A stretch of DNA of 19,679 bases from SFWF01 sp045539095 (lineage in GTDB: Bacteria; Bacillota; Clostridia; Oscillospirales; Acutalibacteraceae). The notes below the pieces were generated by a model that saw only the letters and a program-made list of their open reading frames with translations, was not told the DNA's origin and made no database searches. Numbering within the stretch: the first letter of the stretch is position 1; every line of letters begins with the position of its first letter. The stretch is taken from assembly GCA_045539095.1 (NCBI GenBank), contig JAZQER010000055.1, forward strand, positions 1 to 19,679, in the 5' to 3' direction. Of this stretch, positions 7,162 to 15,469 are shown piece after piece. The translations under genes were made by a program, and so were the position numbers.

Positions 7162-8325
7162 TTAATTTTTTCTCCAGACCATTTTATCCACAACGCCAGT
7201 ATAAGACTGAATTATCTTTACGACCTTGGTAGATACATTCTCCTCTACATAATCGGGAACCGAAATTCCATAGTCGCCTGCTTTATTCATTTCTACTGCG
7301 GTATCAACAGCCTGCAAAAGGTTTTTCTCATCAATTCCCGCAAGGATAAAGCAAGCCTTGTCAAGCGCTTCGGGGCGCTCGGTAGAGGTACGGATACAGA
7401 TTGCAGGGAAAGGCTTTCCTATACTAGTAAAGAAAGAGCTTTCCTCAGGAAGAGTGCCCGAATCGGAAACGACTGCAAAAGCGTTCATCTGCAGACAGTT
7501 ATAGTCGTGGAAGCCGAGAGGCTCATGCTGAATGACCCTCGCATCAAGCTTGAATCCGCTTGCTTCAAGACGCTTTTTACTTCTCGGATGGCAGGAGTAA
7601 AGTATCGGCATATCGTACTTTTCAGCCATCTTATTGATAGCGGTAAAGAGCGATGTGAAGTTCTTCTCGGTATCGATATTCTCCTCTCTGTGAGCAGAAA
7701 GCAGAATATATTTACCCTTTTCGAGTCTAAGTCGCTTATGAATATCACTCGCTTCGATATTTTTAAGATTTTTATGAAGCACCTCTGCCATAGGTGAGCC
7801 TGTAACATAGGTACGCTCTTTCGGTAAACCGCAGTCTGCAAGATATCTTCTCGCGTGCTCAGAATAAGCAAGGTTTACATCACTTATTATATCGACAATA
7901 CGGCGGTTAGTCTCCTCAGGCAGACACTCATCCTTACAGCGGTTGCCTGCTTCCATATGGAATATGGGGATATGGAGTCTCTTAGCACCGATGACCGAGA
8001 GGCAAGAGTTTGTATCGCCGAGCACGAGAACAGCATCAGGCTTGATTTCTGCCATTAACTGATAGCTTTTTGCGATGATATTTCCCATTGTTTCACCGAG
8101 ATCGTTACCCACAGCATCAAGGTAAACATCGGGATCAGCAAGTCCGAGATCCTTAAAGAAAACACCGTTTAAGTTGTAGTCATAATTCTGACCTGTATGC
8201 GCAAGAAGTGTGTCAAAATACACTCTGCACTTATTGATAACTGCAGCAAGACGGATAATCTCCGGACGTGTGCCGACGATTATGAGTAGTTTTAATTTTC
8301 CGTTGTTTTTAAATCCTTTAGTCAT
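7162..8325 (-). CDS. capG: Non-hydrolysing UDP-N-acetylglucosamine 2-epimerase-type enzyme, CapG/FnlC (UDP-L-FucNAc synthesis)
   Basis: This enzyme is expected to carry out the final C2 epimerisation that yields UDP-N-acetyl-L-fucosamine. The 387-residue GT-B-fold epimerase shows VGTRPEIIRL (17-26), HTGQNYDY (43-50), GDTNS (103-107), HMEAGNR (123-129), EETNRR (137-142), AHREENID (211-218), EPLGFHDYN (268-276) and SDSGTLPEES (287-296). GFHDYN, the HMEAGNR context and the SIGKPFPAICIRTSTERPEA block match FnlC/CapG better than WecB. CapE and CapF encoded just upstream complete the pathway, which supports this call over general UDP-ManNAc synthesis. Starts at 8430 and 8340 are in frame. The ATG at 8325 overlaps the upstream stop codon and matches the family N-terminus, implying translational coupling; its ribosome binding site is weak. 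Confidence 0.88.
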   Translation of the reverse strand: MTKGFKNNGKLKLLIIVGTRPEIIRLAAVINKCRVYFDTLLAHTGQNYDYNLNGVFFKDLGLADPDVYLDAVGNDLGETMGNIIAKSYQLMAEIKPDAVLVLGDTNSCLSVIGAKRLHIPIFHMEAGNRCKDECLPEETNRRIVDIISDVNLAYSEHARRYLADCGLPKERTYVTGSPMAEVLHKNLKNIEASDIHKRLRLEKGKYILLSAHREENIDTEKNFTSLFTAINKMAEKYDMPILYSCHPRSKKRLEASGFKLDARVIQHEPLGFHDYNCLQMNAFAVVSDSGTLPEESSFFTSIGKPFPAICIRTSTERPEALDKACFILAGIDEKNLLQAVDTAVEMNKAGDYGISVPDYVEENVSTKVVKIIQSYTGVVDKMVWRKN

Positions 8326-9541
8326 TTTTATCACACTCATTTTTAAATAATTCGAACTGACTGTAGATTGCTCTTCGCTTATTTGCGTAAGAGTTGGTTT
8401 TAATAAGCGACGGCCTTTTTCCCATAACAATTAATACGAGATATCTGAATATCCTGTACACAAAAATAAACGGGTACAGATAGGGCGCTTTATTAAGTAT
8501 GGGGTATGCGGTATATGCCGAGCTGTGAAGAGATGCCAGCATACTTCTTATCTTGCCTTTTTTTATATCGGTCGACAGCATATCTCCGCTTTTTGAGCGC
8601 TCCTGGTTCTTTTTTCCGAAGTTTCCAAGCTCTATAATATCTTTAACTACTTCGCCGCAAAGCTCATCGGAAACATCCTCGCACCATTCAGGTCTTGCAC
8701 TGCCTAAATATTTGTAACAAACCTCTGTAATTACCGATGCAAAGGTATATGTGCCTGTTGCTTTTAAAAGCGGTATTATATCGTTTTGCCAAAACGGTTC
8801 ACCATGAGTTTTCTCTACAAAGCACGCCCAATCGCAAAGATGTCTTACTCCTATTCCACCGCTTAGCATATGATGAAGCGTGTGAAGTAGTATAACTACT
8901 GCGTGAATATCATCTGTAGGCTTGCGAAATTCGGGATCACCTATTTTCTCAAACTTTGTTTCGGCGTCTTTCAGATACTCTCGGAACTTTTCTCCTGCTG
9001 TGCCACTGGGAATTCCCGCTATCTCATAATGCATTTCAAGTTCACTCTTGCCCTTGAAAAAGGCATCATGATATCTGTGACCATCAAACGGCTTATTATA
9101 GCCTTCGCTTATAAGTGCTTCGGTTATCTTTTCCTTATGCTTTACATTAATCAGAAAATCGACATCTCCGAGAGCACGTTTTTCAGGGTCCGGATAGTAG
9201 TATGCCGCACTCATGCCCTTTAATATTATATAGGGACAGTTTTCTGCTTCAAGTAGGTCTACCAACTCGCTCTGAGATTTTTGTACCGAAAGATTATTTG
9301 AAATAACCGCTGTCGAATACCTTAACCACAAAGCGTAAATATCAAAAGGTATCAGTGAAACAATATCTTTGGTAGAATCAAAACACAAGAGCTGCACTGC
9401 GTGCGCACGGCTTTCTTTCATTACCGCTTTCCAATCGTCAGCTGAGAGTAATGAAAAATCAAAGCTTCCCTTTGATGTTCCTATTCCAATTTTAACAAGC
9501 TCAAGAAACGCCTGCTGTTGTAAATTTAAATCTTTTTCCAA
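8318..9541 (-). CDS. Putative nucleotidyltransferase, NTP_transf_5-like
   Basis: A 407-residue protein whose central segment YIILKGMSAAYYY (104-116) and ALGDVDFLI (123-131) fits the LKG...Y...R..GDVDLL pattern of the NTP_transf_5 family (PF14907), uncharacterised pol-beta-fold nucleotidyltransferases often found in capsule and secondary-metabolite loci. Asp126 and Asp128 would be the metal-binding pair. The rest is largely helical with no other recognised domain, and the substrate is unknown. It starts with TTG at 9541; a GAGG inside the end of capF is seven bases upstream, and only two bases separate the genes. It also overlaps the start of capG, so it is translationally tied into the UDP-FucNAc gene set without being a known part of that pathway. 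Confidence 0.75.
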   Translation of the reverse strand: MEKDLNLQQQAFLELVKIGIGTSKGSFDFSLLSADDWKAVMKESRAHAVQLLCFDSTKDIVSLIPFDIYALWLRYSTAVISNNLSVQKSQSELVDLLEAENCPYIILKGMSAAYYYPDPEKRALGDVDFLINVKHKEKITEALISEGYNKPFDGHRYHDAFFKGKSELEMHYEIAGIPSGTAGEKFREYLKDAETKFEKIGDPEFRKPTDDIHAVVILLHTLHHMLSGGIGVRHLCDWACFVEKTHGEPFWQNDIIPLLKATGTYTFASVITEVCYKYLGSARPEWCEDVSDELCGEVVKDIIELGNFGKKNQERSKSGDMLSTDIKKGKIRSMLASLHSSAYTAYPILNKAPYLYPFIFVYRIFRYLVLIVMGKRPSLIKTNSYANKRRAIYSQFELFKNECDKND

Positions 9542-9543
9542 AT

Positions 9544-10740
9544 TTAAACCTCTAAATAAAATGTATCGGGATGCGTAGGGTCAAACTGCTCATTCGCCCA
9601 CATTATGGTAACTAAGTTTTCGGTATCGCTTAAATTTATGATATTGTGAGTATACCCAGGTAGCATATGCACCGCCTCTATTTTATCGCCTGATACCTCG
9701 AAATTTAGAACCTCGTCAGAGCCTACTTTTCGTTGCTGAATAAGTCCCTTTCCGCTTACTACAATAAAGAACTCCCATTTTGTGTTGTGCCAATGTTGAC
9801 CCTTTGTAATGCCGGGTTTAGAAATATTTACGCTCAACTGCCCGCATTTTTCAGTCTTTAAAAGCTCGGTAAAAGAGCCGCGTGCATCCTCATTCATTTT
9901 GAGTGGGAAGCTCGCCTTTTCTTTCGGCAAATACGAAAGATATGTAGAATAGAGCTTCTTTGCGAAAGAGTTAAAGGGTATTTCGGGCATAATGAGTGTC
10001 TCAGACTGCTTTTTAAAGGAGTCAAGCAGCTCTACTATCTCGCCGAGGGTTACCTTATGAGTAACGGGCGCGGCGCAGAATTTTCCGCCATCTGTCAGAA
10101 CGGTATTGATACCGTCAAACTCGCATCGATGCTCTTTACCCTCTAAAGCATTGAGCATTTCTTCAACAAGGTCATCGATATACAAAAGCTCAAGCTGAAC
10201 AGCGGGGTCATTTACGGTTATGGGCAAATCGTTTGCCATATTGTTGCAAAAAGTTGCAACCGCGCTGTTATAATTCGGACGGCACCATTTTCCGAAAAGA
10301 TTCGGGAAACGATAAACAAGCACCTTTGCGCCTGTATCTTTACCGTACTCAAAAAACAGGTCTTCTCCTGCTTTTTTACTTCTGCCGTAATCCGAATCAT
10401 AGCGGCCGATAAGGGTCGCCTGTATAGACGAAGACAACATTACGGGACAAGTGTTATTATATTTTTTTAAAGCATCAAGCAGTGTTGAAGCGAAGCCGAA
10501 ATTGCCCTTTAAAAAGTCCTCAGGATTTTCGGGGCGGTTTACACCCGCAAGATTAAATACAAAATCCGCCTTCCTGCATGCCTCGTCTAAAAGCGCCTTT
10601 GGTGAGTCGATATCGTAAAGATAAAGCTCTTCAACCGAGATAGCAGGACGGGTCCTGTTCTTACCTTCTTTGATATTTTTTAGGTTCAGGGCAAGGTTTT
10701 TTCCGACAAAACCCGCAGCACCTGTTATAAGAATGTTCAT
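9544..10740 (-). CDS. capF: CapF-type bifunctional reductase/epimerase (UDP-L-FucNAc synthesis)
   Basis: CapF converts the CapE product by C3 epimerisation (C-terminal cupin) and NADPH-dependent C4 reduction (N-terminal SDR domain) towards UDP-FucNAc. The 398-residue product shows both: TGAAGFVG (6-13) as the Rossmann motif, SSS (103-105) and Y118-x3-K122 (YGRSK) as the SDR catalytic set, and from about residue 275 a cupin with QHWHNTKWEF. His316, His318, Glu323 and His365 are candidate metal ligands. The length is slightly above the roughly 370 residues of the Staphylococcus aureus protein. It starts four bases after capE; the GGGAG ribosome binding site lies in the last capE codons. Synonyms in other systems are FnlB and WbjC. 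Confidence 0.93.
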   Translation of the reverse strand: MNILITGAAGFVGKNLALNLKNIKEGKNRTRPAISVEELYLYDIDSPKALLDEACRKADFVFNLAGVNRPENPEDFLKGNFGFASTLLDALKKYNNTCPVMLSSSIQATLIGRYDSDYGRSKKAGEDLFFEYGKDTGAKVLVYRFPNLFGKWCRPNYNSAVATFCNNMANDLPITVNDPAVQLELLYIDDLVEEMLNALEGKEHRCEFDGINTVLTDGGKFCAAPVTHKVTLGEIVELLDSFKKQSETLIMPEIPFNSFAKKLYSTYLSYLPKEKASFPLKMNEDARGSFTELLKTEKCGQLSVNISKPGITKGQHWHNTKWEFFIVVSGKGLIQQRKVGSDEVLNFEVSGDKIEAVHMLPGYTHNIINLSDTENLVTIMWANEQFDPTHPDTFYLEV

Positions 10741-10744
10741 ACGG

Positions 10745-11782
10745 TTATTTCTCCCAAGCGGCTAACTCGTCGCGGATATACTGAAGAGAAAGCAGTTTTT
10801 CCTTAACTTGCTCTACTGTGAGAAGTTCTGTATTGTTGGAATTGAATTCCGTTAGCGGATTGCGCTCTGTATCTCCGTCCTTAAAATACTTATCATAATT
10901 CAGTCCGCGTGTATCCGCAGGAACACGGTAAAAATCTCCCATATCGACTGCGTTTGCACACTCCTCATTGGTAAGAAGAGTTTCATAAAGCTTCTCTCCG
11001 TGGCGGATGCCGATAACCTTAATCTCGGTATCAGGATTGAAAAGCTCGGCTACGGCCTTTGCCAGAGTCTCAATAGTGCAAGCGGGCGCCTTCTGTACAA
11101 GGATGTCGCCGTTTGCACCGTTTTCAAATGCGAAGACAACAAGGTCAACTGCTTCTTCAAGACTCATAATAAATCTTGTCATAGAAGGCTCAGTGATGGT
11201 GATGGGGTTTCCTGCCTTTATTTGATCTATCCATAGAGGAATTACAGAGCCGCGTGAGCACATAACATTGCCGTAACGCGTACAGCATATTTTGGTTTTT
11301 CCCGAATGGCGCGATTTTGCAACCGCAACACGCTCCTCAAGCGCCTTTGAGATACCCATAGCGTTTACCGGATACGCCGCTTTATCGGTAGAAAGGCAAA
11401 TGACACATTCAACACCCTCGTCAATAGCTGCAGTGAGAACATTGTCTGTACCCATAACATTGGTACGAACGGCTTCCATCGGGAAGAATTCGCACGATGG
11501 AACCTGCTTTAGGGCTGCTGCGTGGAATATGTAGTCAACCCCGTGCATAGCACTTCTTACCGAATCAAGATCGCGCACATCGCCGATGAAGAATTTTATC
11601 TTCTCGGCATACTCGGGCATCTTAGCCTGAAACTCATGACGCATATCATCCTGCTTCTTCTCATCTCGTGAAAATATGCGTATCTCTCCGATATCGGTAG
11701 CCAAAAAGCCGTTAAGCACAGCGTTACCAAACGAACCTGTACCGCCGGTGATAAGTAACGTTTTATTTTTAAACTGACTCAT
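10745..11782 (-). CDS. capE: CapE-type UDP-GlcNAc 4,6-dehydratase/5-epimerase (UDP-L-FucNAc synthesis)
   Basis: CapE removes water from UDP-GlcNAc and inverts C5, the entry step to UDP-L-FucNAc. The 345-residue protein is an extended SDR of the short soluble CapD/FlaA1 group: TGGTGSFG (12-19), HAAALKQVP (87-95), STDKAAYPVNAMGISK (131-146), and RYGNVMCSRGSVIP. The usual catalytic Tyr of YxxxK is Met here (MGISK), which is normal for this dehydratase group. An AGGGACAG lies close upstream of the ATG. About 90 bases without a gene separate it from the cytidylyltransferase gene upstream; I saw no clear promoter or terminator there. Synonyms are FnlA and WbjB. Confidence 0.94.
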   Translation of the reverse strand: MSQFKNKTLLITGGTGSFGNAVLNGFLATDIGEIRIFSRDEKKQDDMRHEFQAKMPEYAEKIKFFIGDVRDLDSVRSAMHGVDYIFHAAALKQVPSCEFFPMEAVRTNVMGTDNVLTAAIDEGVECVICLSTDKAAYPVNAMGISKALEERVAVAKSRHSGKTKICCTRYGNVMCSRGSVIPLWIDQIKAGNPITITEPSMTRFIMSLEEAVDLVVFAFENGANGDILVQKAPACTIETLAKAVAELFNPDTEIKVIGIRHGEKLYETLLTNEECANAVDMGDFYRVPADTRGLNYDKYFKDGDTERNPLTEFNSNNTELLTVEQVKEKLLSLQYIRDELAAWEK

Positions 11783-11872
11783 AACTTCTGTCCCTATTCT
11801 TCTTTTATATATTTTCGTGTATATTTGACCGCATTGATAAATCTATACATTGGATTAAACATGATTATAATT

Positions 11873-12532
11873 TTACAAATTCCAATATGCTTTTCCGACA
11901 AACTCTGCCATAAGAAGATCTTCTTCGCTATTAATATCTACCGCTTCAAATTTATTTACTACAAGTATATATGGGTTTGCGCCTATACGACAGCGGAATT
12001 TTTTAAGCGATTCCTTTGATATTCCATAGAGTCCGGTAGTCTCTTCATATACCGGCTCCATATCCTGACTTCTCGGCAGTACGCAAGGTCTGTAATTCAC
12101 AGGTGTTTTACAATACCAGAAGAAGCCTTGTTCTCTAAGCGCTGTAAATGTAGAGTCATAAACAGTACTTCCTACAAGGGTATTCACGGCTTTTTGTATG
12201 GTTTTCGGCTGCAGAAATGGAGCGGTCGCAAAAAGCTGAAAATAATAGTCATAGTTTGGATACTGCTCCAAATGATAGTTAAGCAAATCATTTCCGTTCG
12301 CAGTATTCCTTGCCAATTCTTCCTTTCTTTCAATGGTTACAACGTTAACCTTTTCGCAATACATTTTAACCTCGTCACTATTTGTATCAACATAGATATC
12401 ATCGAAGCACCCTGCCTTGATAGCGTTTTCAATAATATGCTGATATAGAGGTTTACCGCAAAGAACTCTGAAATTTTTCCCGAGCACACGTTCCGAGTTC
12501 GATTTTATCGGTATAAAACAAGCTGTTCTCAT
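11873..12532 (-). CDS. Acylneuraminate cytidylyltransferase-like CMP-sugar synthetase
   Basis: A 219-residue protein of the NeuA/PseF/KdsB group, which activates 2-keto-3-deoxy acids as CMP-sugars. The start has the CTP-binding pattern IPIKSNSERVLGKNF (7-21), then VDTNSDE (48-54), TANGNDLL (77-84), ATAPFLQP (102-109) and a C-terminal VDINSEEDL. The sugar cannot be told from the sequence: sialic, legionaminic or pseudaminic acid, Kdo or another acid are all possible. No synthase for any of them is in the window. The start codon overlaps the flippase stop by four bases (ATGA), implying coupling. The sialyltransferase-like gene at 15470-16543 is the natural user of the product. Confidence 0.88.
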   Translation of the reverse strand: MRTACFIPIKSNSERVLGKNFRVLCGKPLYQHIIENAIKAGCFDDIYVDTNSDEVKMYCEKVNVVTIERKEELARNTANGNDLLNYHLEQYPNYDYYFQLFATAPFLQPKTIQKAVNTLVGSTVYDSTFTALREQGFFWYCKTPVNYRPCVLPRSQDMEPVYEETTGLYGISKESLKKFRCRIGANPYILVVNKFEAVDINSEEDLLMAEFVGKAYWNL

Positions 12533-14079
12533 ATTTCAATCTCCTTGCCTTTTTTGTTTTTTATAAGTTGTATTATATTACTGCTTTCCTTTGAACAACG
12601 TATTATTGGTATATACACCGCCGCGGTTATCAACAAGCACATTAAAAGCAATATTACTATCTGCAGAACAAGATTAGGTATTGCATGAACAAGCCAGCTA
12701 CCTAAAGTAATACTGCTTAAACCAACCGCGAAACACAATATAACCGATATGAAAATTTTTCTGATATACGGAAGCATTTTCATCTTTAAGAATTTTCTGA
12801 AGAACACTGTTGTCTCCCACGGCATCTCAACAAATACCAAAGCCGCAATAGAAGATATTATAACTCCGGCAAGCCCGATTATTTGAACCATTAGGATGTT
12901 CAATATAAGGTTGACAACCACTGATACATATGGCATCCAGAAGGTTTCTTTCCACATTCCCGCAGCTTCTTTAAACATAAACAGCGTGTGTCTTGTGCTC
13001 TTGACAAAATAGTATATAGCAAGCCAAACCGTTATCTCATAACCGAGGAGATTTTCTTTGCCAAGCCACAGTTCCATAAACGGTTGATATAAAACAAGGA
13101 AACAGCAGGTGCAAAAAGCGCTGACCGCCATATTTAATGTAAATATTGTTTTGAAAATACTATAACTCCGCTCTTTTGTTTTTGTAACTAAAACATTACC
13201 TATTGTAGACTGGATTGCCGAAAAAACAGTCGATTCTATAGCATAAACTGCTGCCAAAATCGAATAGTAGTTTGTGTATTTGCCAAGAATGACAAGACCT
13301 AAAAAACTCGAAATAACTATCGAATCAACCGAAGTAAACACTACCGCTCCGAGCTTATTACCTATAAGAGCGCCGACACGCGTCAAGATGTCCTTTCGGT
13401 CTTGCTTATCAAGTTTTGATTTCACGCTTAGATACTGAGGATACCTCTTATTGACAACAACATTTATTGCAAAATTATTTGCCAAGGTAACTATCGGCAA
13501 TACAATTACAAAAAGATAATAGTTTTTAAAAATTACCAATACAGCTATCTGCAGAAGATGCGATGCCATACTGCGACACATTTCAATAACGCTATGAATG
13601 TCGTTGCGCATAGTTGCAATAAGCAGAGCGTTTTTATATGCGAAAAAGAAATAACTTATGCTCGTATTAATCAAAAACACGAGAAATACAATATGAATAT
13701 TAATGTCTGTCGGATACTCCGTACCCTCTGCAATAAACATTTCGATATTGGGTAGAAGTATAAGCCCGCCCAACAGAATGACGCTCCCTACAATTCTATA
13801 AACCTTTTTATAAAAGTCAAGCAATGCAGCAATCTTTTCATTATCATTTTCAGCTACAGGTTTGTACATAGAGTACACTATAGCAGAACTAAAACCTAAC
13901 TCCGAAAGGCTAAGCATATTAAGAATTGAAACAAAAAGACTATCAACGCCAACATAAATATTGCCGAGTGTATTGATAATAGCAGTTCTGACAAAAAACG
14001 GCAGAAGCATAACTATTATCTTAGATACAAGCCCAACAACTATATTTTTAATTGATTGATTCGCAAGCAACTTAACCAT
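12529..14079 (-). CDS. wzx: Wzx-like polysaccharide flippase (MOP/MVF superfamily)
   Basis: A 516-residue membrane protein with about 12-14 hydrophobic segments over its whole length and a basic C-terminal tail. This fits the oligosaccharidyl-lipid flippases that move undecaprenyl-linked repeat units across the cytoplasmic membrane. The N-terminal SKIIVMLLPFFVRTAIINTL and following GVDSLFVSILNMLSLSELG are characteristic of the family. The frame extends to 14106, but AAAAGG six bases before the ATG at 14079 decides the start. The upstream spacer of about 127 bases (14080-14206) is the largest gap in the cluster; it is AT-rich and I found no convincing promoter in it. Specificity cannot be predicted from sequence. 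Confidence 0.92.
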   Translation of the reverse strand: MVKLLANQSIKNIVVGLVSKIIVMLLPFFVRTAIINTLGNIYVGVDSLFVSILNMLSLSELGFSSAIVYSMYKPVAENDNEKIAALLDFYKKVYRIVGSVILLGGLILLPNIEMFIAEGTEYPTDINIHIVFLVFLINTSISYFFFAYKNALLIATMRNDIHSVIEMCRSMASHLLQIAVLVIFKNYYLFVIVLPIVTLANNFAINVVVNKRYPQYLSVKSKLDKQDRKDILTRVGALIGNKLGAVVFTSVDSIVISSFLGLVILGKYTNYYSILAAVYAIESTVFSAIQSTIGNVLVTKTKERSYSIFKTIFTLNMAVSAFCTCCFLVLYQPFMELWLGKENLLGYEITVWLAIYYFVKSTRHTLFMFKEAAGMWKETFWMPYVSVVVNLILNILMVQIIGLAGVIISSIAALVFVEMPWETTVFFRKFLKMKMLPYIRKIFISVILCFAVGLSSITLGSWLVHAIPNLVLQIVILLLMCLLITAAVYIPIIRCSKESSNIIQLIKNKKGKEIEI

Positions 14080-14206
14080 CAACATCCTTTTAAAATTTGG
14101 GGGCATCTGATTATGAATATAACACCATAATAAAGGCCTATCTTTTCATAAACGCAAATTATTTTATCAAATTCCTAAAAATAATAATTGCAAACAAATT
14201 TAAACC

Positions 14207-15457
14207 TTATTTCTTGTTTGTAAGTGTATGATATACTTTAACAAGTTTTTTATTTCTAGCCAGAAAATATCTAATTGAATACATAAATATCCAAAAGTTT
14301 GTATTGGGAGCATACTTGTTTGTTCTTTTGAGCATTTTTTTAAGTTCAAGTGTAAACTCGGGATGATCGGACGAGAGTTGTTGAGCCATGAACTTGCCTT
14401 TATTTTCCTTAAAAAAAGATAAATCAAATATGCCTTCGTATTTATCTAATATATCTAAAGCATAAAGAGCAGTTATCGTTCTTCTGCACTTTCTGCATTT
14501 TCCGCAATTCAGTTTGCTTAACACGGTGTTTTTTTGAGCGTAAAAATCTTTGTTTTGCTCAACTGCGCAAACCTGAAGATGTCGTTGCACTATTGGATTA
14601 TTAGCTATATAAATACTTTTCTCAAGCCGGTCGACGTCGCCCCCTGTAGAGTATATCCGAAGCTGATTTGTTGAAAAACAATCGAGTGCCAAAAGGTCAA
14701 AATTCGAACCGTCACTCATCTCCTTGTGATCCACAGTAAAGTCACTAATAGAATAACTTGATGAATAATAATATACCGAAAACAGTTTTGCCAAAGCATA
14801 TGGCGCGCTTGCATACTGCGCTCCATAATAGTAGTTATAAATAAACTGCTCATTATAAAAAGAATATAGATTTGAATATACAAAAACGGATTCAAGCCCG
14901 AGTTCTTCGGCTATTTTCTCTTTCTCGGTTTTCTCTTTTTCAAACCACTCTCTGATTCTATCGTCGTTATTATCTTCGGTCGAAATATTATTAAATAAGA
15001 GATGTGTAAGCTTATAGCTACCGTTTTCCTCACCGTACTTTAACGCGGTGTAAAACGAATCAATTCCTCCCGAATTTCCGGTTCCAACAGCATTCTGAGA
15101 AATAATCGGGTCAGTAATGGCTTCAGCGCTAATCGATATACACTGTAAATCCGGCATATTTTGAGATATTACCGATATGTAAAAATGTCTAAGTTGAAAA
15201 AGAAGCTGTTCCGTTACACCTACCTCACAAACAATATCCTTTTCTTCATTCATCGCCGAATGTAAAAGTCCTAAAACAAAAGCGTCAGAGCGATCGTAAC
15301 ACAAATACTCCGCATACTTTTTATCAACCTCATAATAAAGAGTACGCATCTGTCCGTCCTTCTGGATATCTGAACAAAGTCGCACCTTATCTCCCTCGAT
15401 TTCGGTAATATAGGGCTTGCCAATAATTATTTTTTCATGGGTCTTTACATTATCCAT
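14207..15457 (-). CDS. PP-loop (QueC-like) ATPase family protein of unknown function
   Basis: A 416-residue protein. The first 115 residues match nothing I recognise. GTGNSGGIDSFYTA (125-138) is a PP-loop (SGGxDS), the ATP-binding motif of adenylating ATP pyrophosphatases such as QueC, GMP synthetase and sugar amidotransferases. Cys297, then Cys318, Cys321 and Cys324 (NCGKCRKCRRT) form a C-x20-C-x2-C-x2-C set resembling the zinc site of QueC. Between them is a strikingly Tyr-rich stretch (about 198-235, 12 Tyr). The pattern suggests an enzyme that adenylates a carboxyl or keto group and swaps it for N or S, possibly on a polysaccharide sugar; this is inference. It is not a QueC ortholog. The start at 15457 is chosen because GAAGG lies eight bases upstream; a GTG at 15466 is too close. 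Twelve bases separate it from the sialyltransferase-like gene. Confidence 0.75.
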   Translation of the reverse strand: MDNVKTHEKIIIGKPYITEIEGDKVRLCSDIQKDGQMRTLYYEVDKKYAEYLCYDRSDAFVLGLLHSAMNEEKDIVCEVGVTEQLLFQLRHFYISVISQNMPDLQCISISAEAITDPIISQNAVGTGNSGGIDSFYTALKYGEENGSYKLTHLLFNNISTEDNNDDRIREWFEKEKTEKEKIAEELGLESVFVYSNLYSFYNEQFIYNYYYGAQYASAPYALAKLFSVYYYSSSYSISDFTVDHKEMSDGSNFDLLALDCFSTNQLRIYSTGGDVDRLEKSIYIANNPIVQRHLQVCAVEQNKDFYAQKNTVLSKLNCGKCRKCRRTITALYALDILDKYEGIFDLSFFKENKGKFMAQQLSSDHPEFTLELKKMLKRTNKYAPNTNFWIFMYSIRYFLARNKKLVKVYHTLTNKK

Positions 15458-15469
15458 AATGCACACCTT

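Noticed and set aside
7162..8325. Hydrolysing epimerase NeuC as the source of ManNAc for sialic acid
   Set aside because: Motifs match the non-hydrolysing CapG/FnlC group and the gene clusters with capE/capF, so it does not supply the missing sialic acid branch.
14080..14206. Internal promoter ahead of the flippase gene
   Set aside because: The spacer is AT-rich with several weak -10-like hexamers, but none pairs with a fair -35 at 16-18 bases.
14207..15457. QueC, as a companion of queA and tgt
   Set aside because: The protein is about twice the QueC length, has an unrelated N-terminal region and altered Cys spacing, and lies in the polysaccharide cluster far from queA-tgt.
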